A DNA stretch of 64,000 nucleotides. Origin: Haliclystus octoradiatus (taxonomy: Eukaryota > Cnidaria > Staurozoa > Stauromedusae > Haliclystidae). Location: contig OU744448.1 in the NCBI GenBank assembly GCA_916610825.1, positions 10,420,125-10,484,124 on the forward strand. Direction: 5' to 3'. This document shows, one piece after another, positions 46,900 through 58,689 of this stretch. The position numbers and the translations under genes are program-made. The stretch's first letter is position 1; each line of letters begins with the position of its first letter. The notes beneath the pieces are model-generated. The model was not told where the DNA came from. It ran no database searches and saw only the letters and a program-made list of their open reading frames with translations.

Positions 46900-47789
46900 C
46901 CTTGATTCTATTTGGGTGTAATCTTCACAGAACAGAAAACAACACACTTGTATGATCTGTCAAAATCACAGTGGAAGCCATGCATTGAAATACATCACTT
47001 TGAAGCACAATTTTCAGTAAAGCTTCTCATCCAATGGACTTTCAAAGGCCACAGTAATATTTATGAGATTGTTACCTTCACAGACATAAGAAATTATTTA
47101 AAAATACTTTACCTATATTTAATTATATTTTTTGAAATTTTGAAGCGTTTTCCCCTTTGACTTTGTCTATTTGGAGGGGCATTGAGCGCCCATTTCCCGA
47201 TATTTTTTGAACTCAACTTTGGCAGTTATGATTTTTTTACCCATAAGAACAGTAAAATCAAGAATGCAATTCAACTTTCAATCTCTCATTTTTGGACCAG
47301 TCTAGTGCAAACGTTTGAACCAACTCTCTTTTGTATGTTAAGATGACTTCTATTTTGAAAAGTTAAGTAACAAGTATAAATGAAATTTCGTTTTTTGATA
47401 ACACGGGGTCAAGAGCATTAAACATCGACAGGATTGAGGGATCGATTTAATGGAAAGAAGGAGTTGCTTTTAAAATGGACAGGGCTGGACCCATTGCTAC
47501 AACTCTTGGAAACTGGAGGATAATATTTTGGGCTCGTCAGTTTTTCCTGAGATTTTGCCTACACTCTTTAAAATTAAGATGTAAAACCATGAATTTTGAA
47601 GTGCGTATTCACACCTTTGGGGTGTATATGCAAATGCAAAAGTTTACCCCACCCCCTTGATGCACATCCCACTAGGTGTAGATGCATTTCCAATTATTTC
47701 TCATACATACATTTAGACCGTACATATACAGGATAGAGGAAATGTTTTGCAAGGGAATGGGGCGAATTGATTTGTATTGTAAGTCCAAA
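46900..47789. other. No gene recognised
   Basis: AT-rich sequence; an 82-codon stretch at 46912-47160 lacks domain features. CCCCACCCCC near 47649 and GGGGCATTGAGCGCCC near 47177 hint at family-X-like remnants only. Confidence 0.3.
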
Positions 47790-49098
47790 CAGCGGTGGGT
47801 GTAAAATACCGACCCGCCGACTCGCCGACCACACAGACCAGATTGATTTAATCTAGAATTTCCGGGTTGACATGACGAATACTTGACGGCGTTGTACAGA
47901 ATATTTTGTATGAACTTTTGATTCATATATACGATATTTATTATTTCTCCAGTAAATATGACCGATAAGTGTGATAAGCGTCATATTTAGTGACCCTTAA
48001 AGCATGAATAGACTAGAATTGAAACTTCCAAGCCATACTGTATATGATTTTGATGGGAATGTACACATTCGTCCGACGGTCCGTGCAAGTGCAACTTTTG
48101 CTTCATTATTTATTATCTTGCAAATAAATACGATGCCTGCTGAAGTCCTGAAGATTTATAAATTTTCTTTAATAGGTATGTTCTCTGTCGAATTAATTCT
48201 TCCAATTTGTTCAGCTCAACAATTCAGCTGGGAAAGCATCGACACAATTATGGCACGTGTAGGAACCTTCCTTTCCTAAACTATCTAGAACATTCTAGAA
48301 CATAGGATAACCTACATGACTCCCCGCATGACTCACAATGACCATGCATGATCTAGCAGCTTCTGGCATTTATCTAAACACTATAAATACAGTAAATGAA
48401 AACTATCAAAATTATGAGAACTTAATGTACAGTCTACTATCAACATGTCAACTTGGAATTAATATTATTATTCATAAGAAGAAATATACCATACAAATCA
48501 ATTCAACCTACGTTGTTATTATTATTTCTTCAACATAATTCTACAGTTCTCATCACACGCACATCAATCCACGTTGTTTATGTTTCGTAGTAATACATAG
48601 GCCTATTTACGAAGATGCAAAAGTGAACAAGGACGATACTTGAGCATTTACGGTATAATATTATAACGTTGGTACTAAAGTAAAGGAAAGAATACAGAAA
48701 ATTAAGAAAAGTGAATGTTTTAAAACTTGAATAACTGTTTAAATTTACATGAAATCTACAGTCAAGGTTCCACATAACAATAACAGGAATAATAACAATC
48801 CACATCTCATAAATATGTATTACTACGAAACATAAACAACGTGGATTGATGTGCGTGTCATAATTGTGTCGATGCTTTCCCAGTTGAATTGTTGAGCTGA
48901 ACAAATTGGAAGAATTAATTCGACAGAGAACATACCTATTAAAGAAAATTTATAAATCTTCAGAAGAAAGTTCTTACAAAATATTCTGCACAACGCCGTA
49001 AAGTATTCGTCATGTCAACCCGAAAATTCTAGATTAAATCAATCCGGTCTGTGTGGTCGGCGAGTCGGCGGGTCGGTATTTTACACCCACCGTCCATA
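47790..49098. mobile_element. Compound inverted-repeat (foldback) element
   Basis: Three blocks mirror about a centre near 48700. The outer pair is 47790-47912 with 48976-49098 (GGTGGGTGTAAAATACCGAC, GACTCGCCGACCACACAGAC). The middle pair is 48138-48262 with 48858-48975 (AATTAATTCTTCCAATTTGT). The inner pair is 48556-48600 with 48814-48857 (CACATCAATCCACGTTG). On the right the blocks abut. On the left they are separated by about 225 and 290 bp, so the left arm has gained sequence or the right has lost it. No ORF with a recognisable domain. Confidence 0.82.
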
Positions 49099-49244
49099 CA
49101 GTTACTTTGCTGTCATACAAGTGGAAAGGAAAAAATGGGTTCAAAATTAAATGAGGCCAAATATGAGTTATGACAGTTTGGAGACACAAAAGAAGCATTT
49201 GCATTGGTCCTCTCTGATGCCAAAATTATAAATAAAGATCGACT

Positions 49245-50061
49245 AGCCTCATTCCATCACGGCCCTCATTTCCGCGCGGCGCTCCAGTGAGGGCCTAATA
49301 AAATTTAAGGTTAAAAAGTGTGCCAGAAACCAAAAATATGGTGTGCCCAATCATAGCGCACCTTGGTGTCATGTGAGTTACAGCCAGGTGTTGGTTGGTC
49401 GGTTCATCGAAGAACAATACAACGAGGTGTGAACAGAAATTGAAATTTGCTGAATTCAGCTATTTTGAATTTCAATATTTTGTAAACAAACTGTCGAAGA
49501 AAACTAAAAACGTCAAGTTTACGGTATTTTTTTGGATCAAATCGGAAAACAGAATTATAGATCATAGATTACATTATCTCCAAGGACTGTATAAACATTA
49601 TGAAAGTCTTTTATGGGCGTAGAATACAAAATAAAAGGAGAAAACATCATGTTTTGACAGAGCGATCACCATCGTTGGAAAACTGTAAGCACTTCCGTCG
49701 TTTTGAATCATGATTTAAATAATCAAATTCAAAGAATTATTTGAAATTAAAGATCAATTCTCCAACATACAGCATTGCTCTGATCCAAAATTTCATTTCT
49801 CCGTAAATATTTAATTAGAAATTGACAATATGACAGAATAAACGATCGAAATATAAACTTTGAAAATGATTCAACCAAGTTTATTTACATTTTCAGTGTT
49901 TTATTCACCAACCAGCGCTCGATAAAACTTCACGTGATACAAAGGTGCGCTGTGATTGGGCACACCATATTTTTGGTTTCTGGCACACTTTTTAACCTTA
50001 AATTTTATTAGGCCCTCACTGGAGCACCACGCGGAAATGAGGGCCGTGATGGAGTGAGGCT
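49245..50061. mobile_element. MULE-like MITE with 11-bp TSD and long TIRs
   Basis: Flanks AAAGATCGACT (49234-49244) and AAAGATCAACT (50062-50072) match at 10 of 11 positions. TIRs of about 110 bp start AGCCTCATTCCATCACGGCC and (inverted) AGCCTCACTCCATCACGGCC. They run through CGCGCGGCGCTCC/CGCGTGGTGCTCC and AAAGTGTGCCAGAAACC. Long TIRs with a 9-11 bp duplication indicate the Mutator superfamily. The interior has no transposase. A diverged relative is at 45712-46303. Confidence 0.86.
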
Positions 50062-50072
50062 AAAGATCAACT

Positions 50073-50975
50073 AACTCGACTTGGCTCTGGGCTTCATGAA
50101 CCGAACTGATCAGCGATTTTGCATAAAGACTTTTCAGATTTTCAACTATTATATGAACGTTTGAAGACTTTTAATTCTCAACATTCTTTATCTTTACTTG
50201 AAAATGTTTCCTTCTTGCAAGGCATAATTACTTCTTAGATTGTCTCCCTATTACTTCGGCAGCATATTGGAGACATATGACGAAGGCCTCAGGAGATGCT
50301 TCCAACTGGGGGGGCAGAAATAGTTTGCCCGAAAAATTTCCCGGAAATTCAAAATCAAAATAATTTGTTTTCATGCAAAACTTCAAACACGTTAATGGTA
50401 CTTATAAGGTGGTATTTTATCGATGCGGTACTGAATTTTTGGTATTTTCTTATTACGGAATGGTAGTGATAGTAATATCGGTTAGTACTCTTATACTATT
50501 AGTACTATTATTGTATTCTGATGAATGAACCACTACTTATGCGAAACAAAAAACTTAGTCAAAACAGAGATATTTCAAAAATCTATAGCTGTGAAATTGC
50601 ATTCCTAATCCTAACCACTATAAATTCCAATCTAAACGAAATATTGTTACGTATTATACACATAATTATAAGTTCAAGAGGCAAAACTCATGCTCAGCAA
50701 GGTATAAGTAATGACTCGAAGATTACGAGCCCAGTCCGTCATTCTAAGTTTCGCGCAAATGCGCTCATCATACGGTTTATTCATAATGAGAAATATATGT
50801 GTCTTGGCAAGTATATTTCTAAGTATGAATAAACCGTCTAAAGAGCGCATTTAAGCGAAACTCAGATTAACGGACAAAACTCGTAATCTGTGGGTTAATA
50901 TCATTATATGTATATATATATATTGAGAACAGCAAATAATAATTACAAAAGTAATATATTTTTAAAATCCGAATT
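50073..50975. other. 3' flank of the hAT transposase gene
   Basis: An inverted pair near 50755-50860 (AATGCGCTC...ACGGTTTATTCAT and ATGAATAAACCGTCTAAAGAGCGCATTT) could form a large stem. A GGGGGGG/GCCCGAAAAATTTCCCGG stretch at 50310-50345 resembles the GC-rich block at 54855-54955 on the other side of the transposase gene, so these may be parts of the element's ends. No other gene was seen. Confidence 0.4.
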
Positions 50976-53302
50976 TTAAAAAAAGTAATCATCTCGTCCA
51001 TTCCTTCTCCCAAATATATCAATAATATCATCCATACAATTTTCTGCAATGTTATTGGCAAAAGTTCTCTCTATATTGATCACAGCGATATTGTTCAATC
51101 TAACTTGTCCCATGGTACTTCTAAGATATGATTTTATTCTTCTGAGACTGCCGAATGATCTTTCTGCTGTGCAAGATGTCGCAGGTATAGTTGCCAGTAT
51201 TTGCGCAGCTTTGTAAAAAATTGGAAGTACAATATCTTGTCCAGCATCATACATATCTTGTACAATTTTTGAACCAGTAATCAACCCACTGTTTTCATTT
51301 CCATCCATTAAAGCATAATTGGTATTGATATTTTTTTCTGAATTCAGAAGATCTCTATCTAGACCGTAGTGGCTACAGACTGCGTCAAAACTTTTCTCCT
51401 GCGGCTCCTCGTTAAAAATAACATCACCAAGGGAACATAGAATGTTTTGATCGTTGCTACTAAATCTTGATTCGAGCTCCGATACAGCACGAGACATACT
51501 TGGATAGAATGTTTCAATTCGATGGTAATCTTTTGGTGATTCATAGATCAAGGCATCAGAGACAGAAGAAGACTCTCCAACCAATACTTGCGACCGTCGA
51601 GAAGGCTGTTTAGTCCTCGGCAATCTAGCAGCTTTAACAGAAAACTCAGTGCCTTCAAGCTTTTCCATCATTATTGTAGTCAGATTTTCTGCAGTTTTCC
51701 ATACAAGATCAAAAGAATCTTCTGTTCTGCATTTTTTTAATGTCATTATGGTCGCGTCAGCTGTATTCATGGCAGTGATGACATCTACCCTCTTCCCTTG
51801 CAGAAATTGGCTAAGGCTGCTTGTGTTTGATAAAATAACTTTCAGGGTGATAAGGCCAATTACAAAATTAAAATCATTTATTGCCGTGAGCAAGCAACGA
51901 CTTTCTGAATATATCTTGCTATCCTTGTCATTTGTCAGTACAAGCAGTGCATGGATAATGTTTGGCAGTTGCCCAATTACTGCCCGGACTGCTTCCCATC
52001 TACATGTCCATCGTGTGACGCTCTGAGATTTTAGAGTGCGGCACAAAATTTGTCCCTCCATGCTTGTGCTGTTGAAGAGGGCGTGTCTCTTTGGGCTTGC
52101 CCCGAGGAAGTTATAAATTTTTTGCACTGTTCCTAGTGCATTTCTCAGTGGCTTGATATCAATTAAAACATCTTGGATAGCAAGATTAAGCAGACGCCCA
52201 TAACAGTGAACATACACAGCTAAAGGCGAACTTTCCTTTAATCTTGTCGATAGGCCTTTGTGGATTCTACTCATGCTAGCTGCACCATCAAAGCACTTTC
52301 CTACTACATCTTTCATATCCAAGGACAATCTTATAAATACATCTTCAACAATTTTGTACAACGTTTCACCCTCAGTTGAGGATGTACTGTAGAATCCAAG
52401 AAAAGATTCTTTTGTGTGGCCATCGAAGACATATCTCAAGCAAATTGATACCTGTTCTATTCTGCTTATGTCGGATGTTTCATCTACAATGATTGACGTT
52501 GATTTGCTATCTCTTGCTTCGCTAGAAATCTTTTTCACAACCAAATCGGCTATGATTTGGAGCAATTCATTCTGTATGTCAGGGGATGTCCATTGTGCAT
52601 GCGCATTTAGTTGGGTCTTTAACTTTTGCGACAGCCATGAGATGTCCTTACATCGCAAATGCAAAAGCTCTAAAAAATTCCCCCTATTAATATCCGATAC
52701 AGAGTCTAAATTTTCTCTCTCTTCTGCGTGACCTCTTTGTGCAATATTTTGCTGTGCTGTAAAGAGAAGACATTCAATTATGATCTTCAAATAACTTCGA
52801 TTTTTAGCTACTTTCTCACGATGTGATTCATTTAGCTTCTGCAAAATTGATTTTTTATTTTTTTGCAATGACACATATCCCATCCATTTCGCCATTGCCA
52901 GCTGGTGATTTCTGCTTTTTGCGTGCTTCTTAAGTCGCTCAGGTTTCTTCCAGTTGTCATATTCAAACGAGTCATCCCCCATAAACTTTTTGCATGCAAA
53001 GCACTGAAATTTCTTGTTCTCGCTCTTATAGGTAAGCCAAGAATATAATCTGTACAATTCATTGCTAAAATCTCTTGTATAAGTTTCTTTCGAATATATA
53101 TTTGGGTTATATTGGTTTTGCAATGGTTGAAACGGTGACGAAAAGTAATCATCTGACTGTACAGTTTTAGTTTTAGCACTGTCATTAACTTGCGATACAA
53201 AACGAACTTTACTGGGATTAACATCGGAAGATGTATCCTCTTTGCAATTCATATCATCGTCTGATTCACTGGTAGAAATATTTGATACTGAACCTTCCAC
53301 AT
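50976..53302 (-). CDS. hAT transposase exon 2: zinc finger, DDE core, dimerisation domain
   Basis: About 774 codons. In order from the N-terminal side: an acidic/Ser stretch, then the TTF-type zinc finger (FQCFACKKF, NWKKPERLKKH, RNH; Cys near 106/109 and His near 132/138 counting from 53318). DUF4371/RNase-H core follows: STSIIVDETSDIS (first Asp, near 279), GKCFDGAASM (second Asp, near 344), VHCYGRLLNLA and TRWTCRWEAV. It ends with the hAT C-terminal domain: ILATIPATSCTAERSFGSLR and IKSYLRSTM. Length and motif order fit the family. All expected catalytic segments are present. Confidence 0.95.
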
Positions 53303-54111
53303 CTAGAAACAATATCACAGTTATATTATAGCACTTACTATTTTAATTGGGATAATGATATTCAATGTTCCCTATATATATGTGCTGTAATACTTTGCTT
53401 AATAGATAGTGCTCAATGCTATGTAGCAGAGCGTGCCATAGTATTGAAAATAGTCAGATCATTAGGCAATCTATTAATGTGCTATCATGTATAAACTTAT
53501 TTATTGCAATACCTTCAGATGTTCAATGAACATAACTATCCCCGTCACTTAATAAGCGAGATTATTTCATAGGAGAAATGATTGCATAAAGATGTATTTC
53601 ACAATAATAAGTTATTGGCTTGCTACCCCTATACTGTGCAAAACGAAACTGAAAAACCGTTTAATAGCTTATTCGTTAGCAAAAGCCAGAAATCAAAACA
53701 TATCAGCATTTTTAAGGGGAATAGTATTGCCAGTGGAAAGTTGGAAACACTATTAAACTAAACAAAGTATTTTAATTTAAAGGTAAACCAATTGAACAAT
53801 CAATCAACGTACGTACCTGTTTCCATATGTGATTCTTCAGGTGCTTCATTATCATTTGAGCAAGCAGTGGATATTATTTCTTCTGTTGCTGAATTACCTG
53901 TTCCTGGAGAAGTTGCTTTATTACAAAAAATTCCGCTAAGCAAAGTTTGATTACTTTCTACCACAACCGTAAACTTAACAATGCATTCAGGATGTTTGTT
54001 TAGCATGTTTATCTTGATAGTCAGAATCAATCTCCTTCGAATATTTATTACATTTGACGCGTTGTCGATATGCTCTTTTTCGAGGTCTTGTCGACATTTT
54101 GTTAAGATCAT
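50976..54111 (-). CDS. hAT-superfamily transposase gene (ZMYM1/DUF4371 type), two exons, apparently intact
   Basis: Exon 1 (54111-53817) and exon 2 (53302-50976) join in phase 1 across a 514-bp GT-AG intron (donor ACAG|GTACGT, acceptor TTGTTTCTAG). The product, about 870 residues, has the layout of TTF-type zinc-finger/DUF4371 hAT transposases. These bind their own ends, excise DNA through a DDE core and dimerise by a C-terminal hAT domain. No stop or frame shift interrupts the long exon, unusual in this decayed neighbourhood. It may be a recently active autonomous element or a domesticated gene. The termini were not firmly defined; GC-rich blocks near 50310 and 54855-54955 are candidates. 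Confidence 0.92.
53817..54111 (-). CDS. hAT transposase exon 1 (N-terminal leader)
   Basis: An ATG at 54111 opens a frame of 98 codons ending SHMET before the donor, with low-complexity Ser/Glu/Asn content (NSATEEIISTACSNDNEA). A second ATG 12 bases downstream, in another frame, gives MSTRPRKRAYRQRVK, which looks more like the basic start of this family but stops after about 36 codons. Either the true start is uncertain or one base has shifted. Confidence 0.65.
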
Positions 54112-55489
54112 AAATTAAAACTGAATGAATGTCTCATGAATTAAATATTGAAAAAATGAATGGATGATGAATTTTTTGTTCCTGTGAGGGTGTGAGGCTG
54201 TGATATCCTGATTGAATATATTTCTTTTTATAAAACATAATGATCGTATATGTCATATGTGCTACTAACAGAGAGGAAACGTCACAATATTTCAGCATCA
54301 GAAACTTTAATAGGCGTTATATTTAAATGGAATTAAATTTTAAAATTAGACCTTTTAAGACCTCCAAGTGCTATAGCTTTTGATTTTAATTAAAAAAAAA
54401 AAATTATGACCTTATTTCTTCTTGAAAAACAGTCTGTAGAGCAGTTGTTGCCAAGAAATTTGAATACAATTTGACTGCGTCATTGGCACTATTTCATACC
54501 ATACCATTGTTAATAAATTTTCGGGAACTAACTTTAACTAACTTCTTAAAAAATAGTTTACTAATAGTTTAATAGTTTTTAATCTTCTTAAATAGTTTAC
54601 TTTCAAACAAAATATTTCTTTACAATGTACGATGCTCAACCAACCAATCATATTTGCCTTGATTGAGAAGTTCGTTCGATTATTCCCGAAATTTTATAAA
54701 GCCTAATAAATATTTAATAAATTATACAATTTAAATGAGAAAATGTGAATAATCTACATAACACAAGTTATTTTACTGACAAAGCATTAAGTAGATGATA
54801 AAAGACAACAATCCTGCCAATAATCCCGAATAATTCCATGCCGAAAGACATAAGAGAGGAATTAATTTTGCCCGAAAATTGCCCGAAAAATTCTCCTCAA
54901 AAAATTTGGGGGGGGCTGCCGCCCCCCCCAGACCCCCCTTCCTACGCCTATGAATGCTTGGAGAAAATATTAAACGTTCTATGGAAAATAAACAATGGGC
55001 ACAAGAATCACTTCCAATATCATCTGCCGGTCTAGGTACAAGAAAAGTTAATGAAATAGCCTTGCCTGTATTTATTACCTCTCGCCGACAAACTGGAATA
55101 CTTGTTAAAAATATCCTTTGTTTGTTTCCTACATAGTAACTATTATTGGAATTTCGTTCCACCAACAGTACTACAGTTTTAACTTTCAACGTCCCTTACA
55201 GGAAAAGGCACTAACAAACTGGACTACTTGTTAAAAATATCCTGTTTACCTCAAATATTACATCGACACATCGCATGAGAAAAATGCAGTAGAGCTATAC
55301 TGCAGATGAAATCAAACGAAACAACACGTCCATCATCAAGCACCCAAAAGTCATGGGACGCAGCACTGATAGACGTCGCTACGAACCCTTTACTTCTCGG
55401 TGGTTGGTCGATGGTCCATTAGTCGTCTACGGGATGCCAATGAAATACACTCTTAGCTTGGCTGAACTAGTTGCCATTACCATCATCTA
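54112..55489. other. 5' flank of hAT gene; GC-rich repeat end at 54855-54955
   Basis: 54855-54955 holds GCCCGAAAATTGCCCGAAAA, then a GGGGGGGCTGCCGCCCCCCC palindrome and CCTACGCCTATG. Such 'CATAGGCGTAGGA + G-run' ends are common for DNA transposons with GGCGTAG-type termini and may be this hAT element's 5' end. The dispersed repeat at 55120-55216 pairs with 46804-46899. From 55296 a plus-strand open stretch (TADEIKRNNTSII, RWLVDGPLVVYG) probably belongs to the retroelement fragment that follows. Confidence 0.4.
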
Positions 55490-55870
55490 GGCCTTCTCCT
55501 TGATGATAAGCAGCTTAGAATCTCCACATCTCTACTCGTTGATGCACAAATGTCAAAAAGCACATCTGGGAATGTGGAACAACAGTCGGGACAACAGTCG
55601 AAGCCCTGGGAGAAGATAGACTGTCATTCAAGTTTAGTGCTGGAAGATCTGCAAGACACCATGCTGTGATAACTGCAATATGATCATCAAGCGCACAATG
55701 TGATCAGATGGAATACCATCTATTCTTGAACCTCATGGCTAATGTCAATTAGATTTGAATGGCCTCAATCAGATTCCCTTGTACCATGGAAAATGTGCAG
55801 AAGTGGCCACTGCTAAAGCTGGGAAATTGATAAAATACGCTAAATTAGAGCCATTTTATAAAGTTATACA
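55490..55870 (+). pseudogene. Decayed non-LTR retroelement C-terminal (restriction-like endonuclease) fragment
   Basis: Plus-strand pieces in shifting frames spell the C-terminal module common in animal retroelement proteins: LDDKQLRISTSLLVDAQ, then CGTTVGTTVEALGEDRLSFK, FSAGRSARHHAV, then I-I-K-R and G-I-P-S-I-L-E-P-H-G, and further on AKAGKLIKYAKLEPFY. The pattern (a zinc-knuckle-like C-x-C, S-x-G-R-x-x-R-H, L-E-P-x-G, then a PD-(D/E)XK-like block) is that of restriction-like-endonuclease LINE products, as I recall the family. The expected R-P-D/D-V-T-V part is not readable. Several stops and shifts make it dead. Confidence 0.6.
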
Positions 55871-56787
55871 GTACCAGTTACGGTGTAGACTATGAAACTA
55901 TTAGGTCAAAATTCGAACACAATCGTAGACCATTTGGAAATCAAATATATGTTAATGGTGATGCACAACGTAGAAAATTTGTTTCGTCAGAATATCAGCA
56001 TTGCAATTCAAAGGACAAAATGAACTGTGTGTCTTGGGGACACTCCCAAAATAATTAACATTTACAGGTTAGTAATATAGATATAGATAGATGATGATTT
56101 TGATGGATTGTTCTTTAATTGTAATATAAATTAGTGTAACTGTTTTTAGCAAGGACAACGCCATCTCATACGTATGTGCTCGTTGCATCAATGTTCCAAG
56201 AGACTCTTATAACCCTTGCTTTTTCTTCCACTGTAAATTTGTCTCGGCTGCGTTGATGACGGCTGAAGAATGATCGGAAAAATAATCAATCGTGGGCTTA
56301 TAACTTATCTTATATCCACTTTTGAAGGTCTTAAGACCTTACTATGAAATCTGTTAAAATTGGTCTTCCGTGTCGAGGCTGAGATCAATAAATAGCATTT
56401 ACAATCATTGCTCTTAGCGAAAATAGCCACTCCTCAAGAAATAGAAGAGTGATACGGGTGTCTTCGGTGGGACGATACTGTTTCAATTACGACTTACTAC
56501 TTTCGACCATGTAAAATTAGTTTACATTTATTATAGGAATTTCACTGTCATCGCTCTTTATTCTTCATTGATCGCTCTTTAGCGAAACACAACATATTAT
56601 TTGCTTCACAAAGAACGCCACCAATTGCACTTGGACACACAAGACAAGGAGACTTGAAAAACATAAAATAATCCCCCAACCGAGATTGAGCATGACACTG
56701 AGAATTATCAGGCTGAGGTGCGTGTTATATAATGTTAATAACGAATCCATACACAATGCATCATTAATGAATTAATGAGGCATTCAT
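55871..56787. other. No gene recognised
   Basis: Sequence between two retroelement fragments; short open pieces (e.g. YGVDYETIRSKFEHN at about 55880) may extend the upstream fragment. Nothing else stands out. Confidence 0.3.
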
Positions 56788-57591
56788 ATTGATCCAATAT
56801 TATCCTTTGATCAACATATCGAACTAATTATTAAGAAAATAAATAGAGGAAAAGCAGTACTAAAATATACTAGGAGATTTATTCCTCGAGATATTGCGAC
56901 CGAAATGCTATTTAACACCATAACTTCAAATAGTTTCAAGAAACGACATATTGATCGCCTCCAGAGACTACAAAAAAGAGGTAAGGGACATTCTTCGCTG
57001 TAATTGTCGAACTCGCGTCTCTGACATGCCCACTGCTCAGGCTCAGCCGACTTCGCTGCTGAAAGTCAGAGATAGTATGTAGATAGTGAAGTGTAGACAG
57101 TCACATTATAAGATGTGTCGTCCCTCTTACGCCTAACATATTTGCTATACAAAGAACGCCACAAATCATGGTCAGCCAGAGACAGAATAACATGAATCAG
57201 CTAACATTCACTCACAAATTAAAATTCAACCTCGCCCATCCTTTGCTTTCCAATCTACAGTATTTAAAAAACATACTCCATTAGAACACGTATACACACT
57301 AGCTTCCACAATGACATTTACTTGAATCAAACGATCACCTCTCTGAGATAAAGGTTCTTGCTAGTATAGAATCAATTTTAACTAATCCTCAACTTGATCA
57401 AGAAGGAAATTAATAGTAAATCGTTCAAACTTATTGTAGTTCATCCTTTTTTTATTTTTTATTTTAATGTAACTAACTTCCCTTCTATGCACATACTTTT
57501 ACCGTACTGTTCTTTTACGTTATTCCTATATTTTATATCACTCCTGTGAAAAATAGCTTGTAGCTTATATATATGATGATGATGATGATGC
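56788..57591 (+). mobile_element. Decayed 3' fragment of another LINE, (TGA)n tail
   Basis: Starting at 56788: IDPILSFDQHIELIIKKINR, VLKYTRRFIPRDIATEM, then HIDRLQRLQKRG and RTRVSDM. These match the post-catalytic region of non-LTR reverse transcriptases ('LDxxLSFxxHI', 'RTRxFIPRDxxxxMFNALV', 'I-x-x-L-Q-x-R-A'). A deletion removes the usual 'LPHFDYCDVVW' segment after LFNTI. Stops follow. The sequence ends at a TGATGATGATGATGATG tract (57573-57591), a typical microsatellite 3' tail. Confidence 0.72.
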
Positions 57592-58437
57592 CTGATTTTC
57601 TGTTTTAAATGATGTTTTATTGATGTTTTGCCATTGCCATCAATAAAGATATTTCGTACAATATAATTAACACTTTGAATGAAAATACTAACTGTATATA
57701 TGTCCGCATTTCATATTATATCCCCTGTCACTTAATCCCATTAAAAACCCTCTTTGTAAATGGTAGCATGACCTAATGAACGGATTTTAATAGTAATCTA
57801 GCTATACGTTACCTTGCAGAAAAGCTCATTCTTTTTATACTAACCAGACAAAAGTGTAAATATAGTGATTGAGTTAATTTTTTGACACTAATCAAAAAAC
57901 ATATTTTATTTTAAATAATAGATGGATTTATCATTCGTTCCGTGAGATTGCATTCGGGGTTTTATGCCATTCAAACGATTCAATGATGACATTTTTGATG
58001 ACGTTTTGATGTTACAATTCTATTTATTGTGTTAGATACTATCTATGTACTAGAAGTATGACTAACTGCTGACTCTTCGTTCTGTATAGATATTGGACAT
58101 AGCCTCTCAACTGTACGTTGCTTCATACAAACAGTATACTACCTAATCAGGCTTATATATAAAGTGTATTGATTTGTCCTGTGAGTCCATGCATGTGTCT
58201 GACATTCATCGATACAATAGTAACAGCTCATCACACATACATATAATAGTTACCGCCTATAGATACGACGTTCACAGCGACGTATGATGCATGCTCGACT
58301 ATTCGTGTATTGCTTGCTGACACTGAAATAGTTTGTACTTAGAGTTATTGCAATCATGTCAAGAAGGGCCATGTGATGTGGCGGTCCTATGTATTTCTGT
58401 CGATGCTTTGTTACGAATGATTTGATGGTCTCTATTC

Positions 58438-58689
58438 CCGGGGGAAGGGGGTAATTTTTGGGCGGGGTACGTGTGCCCTTTTTCAAAAATAGAGGAAAAT
58501 CCTAAAATTTAACTGCAAATGAGAATGAAGACCATAAAATTTCATGTTTTTACAAGCAAACTAAAGGAAAAGTTCTAATATTTTGAAAATCTCTGAAATT
58601 GACATCCTAAAATTTCACAATAATCTGAATGGCACCCTTTAAAAATGGCACGTCCCCATATAGCTGATGTATGGAAGTCCCCCCTGGGC
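58438..58689. mobile_element. Short-TIR element, family X copy 3
   Basis: It starts CCGGGGGAAGGGGGTAATTT and ends GGAAGTCCCCCCTGGGC, an imperfect TIR. Flanks CTCTATTC (58430-58437) and ATCTATTC (58690-58697) match at 7 of 8 positions. The interior words TGGCACGTCCCCATATAGC and GATGTATGGAAGTCCCC parallel the end of copy 1. Confidence 0.72.

Noticed and set aside
51649-52731. Plus-strand open stretches of 105-125 codons within the hAT gene
   Set aside because: They are antisense shadows of the hAT exon 2, with no independent domain.
54773-55189. 138-codon minus-strand open stretch containing GGLGGAAAPPKFFEENF
   Set aside because: This peptide is the usual spurious translation of a GC-rich transposon end (GGCGTAGG plus G-run), not a gene.
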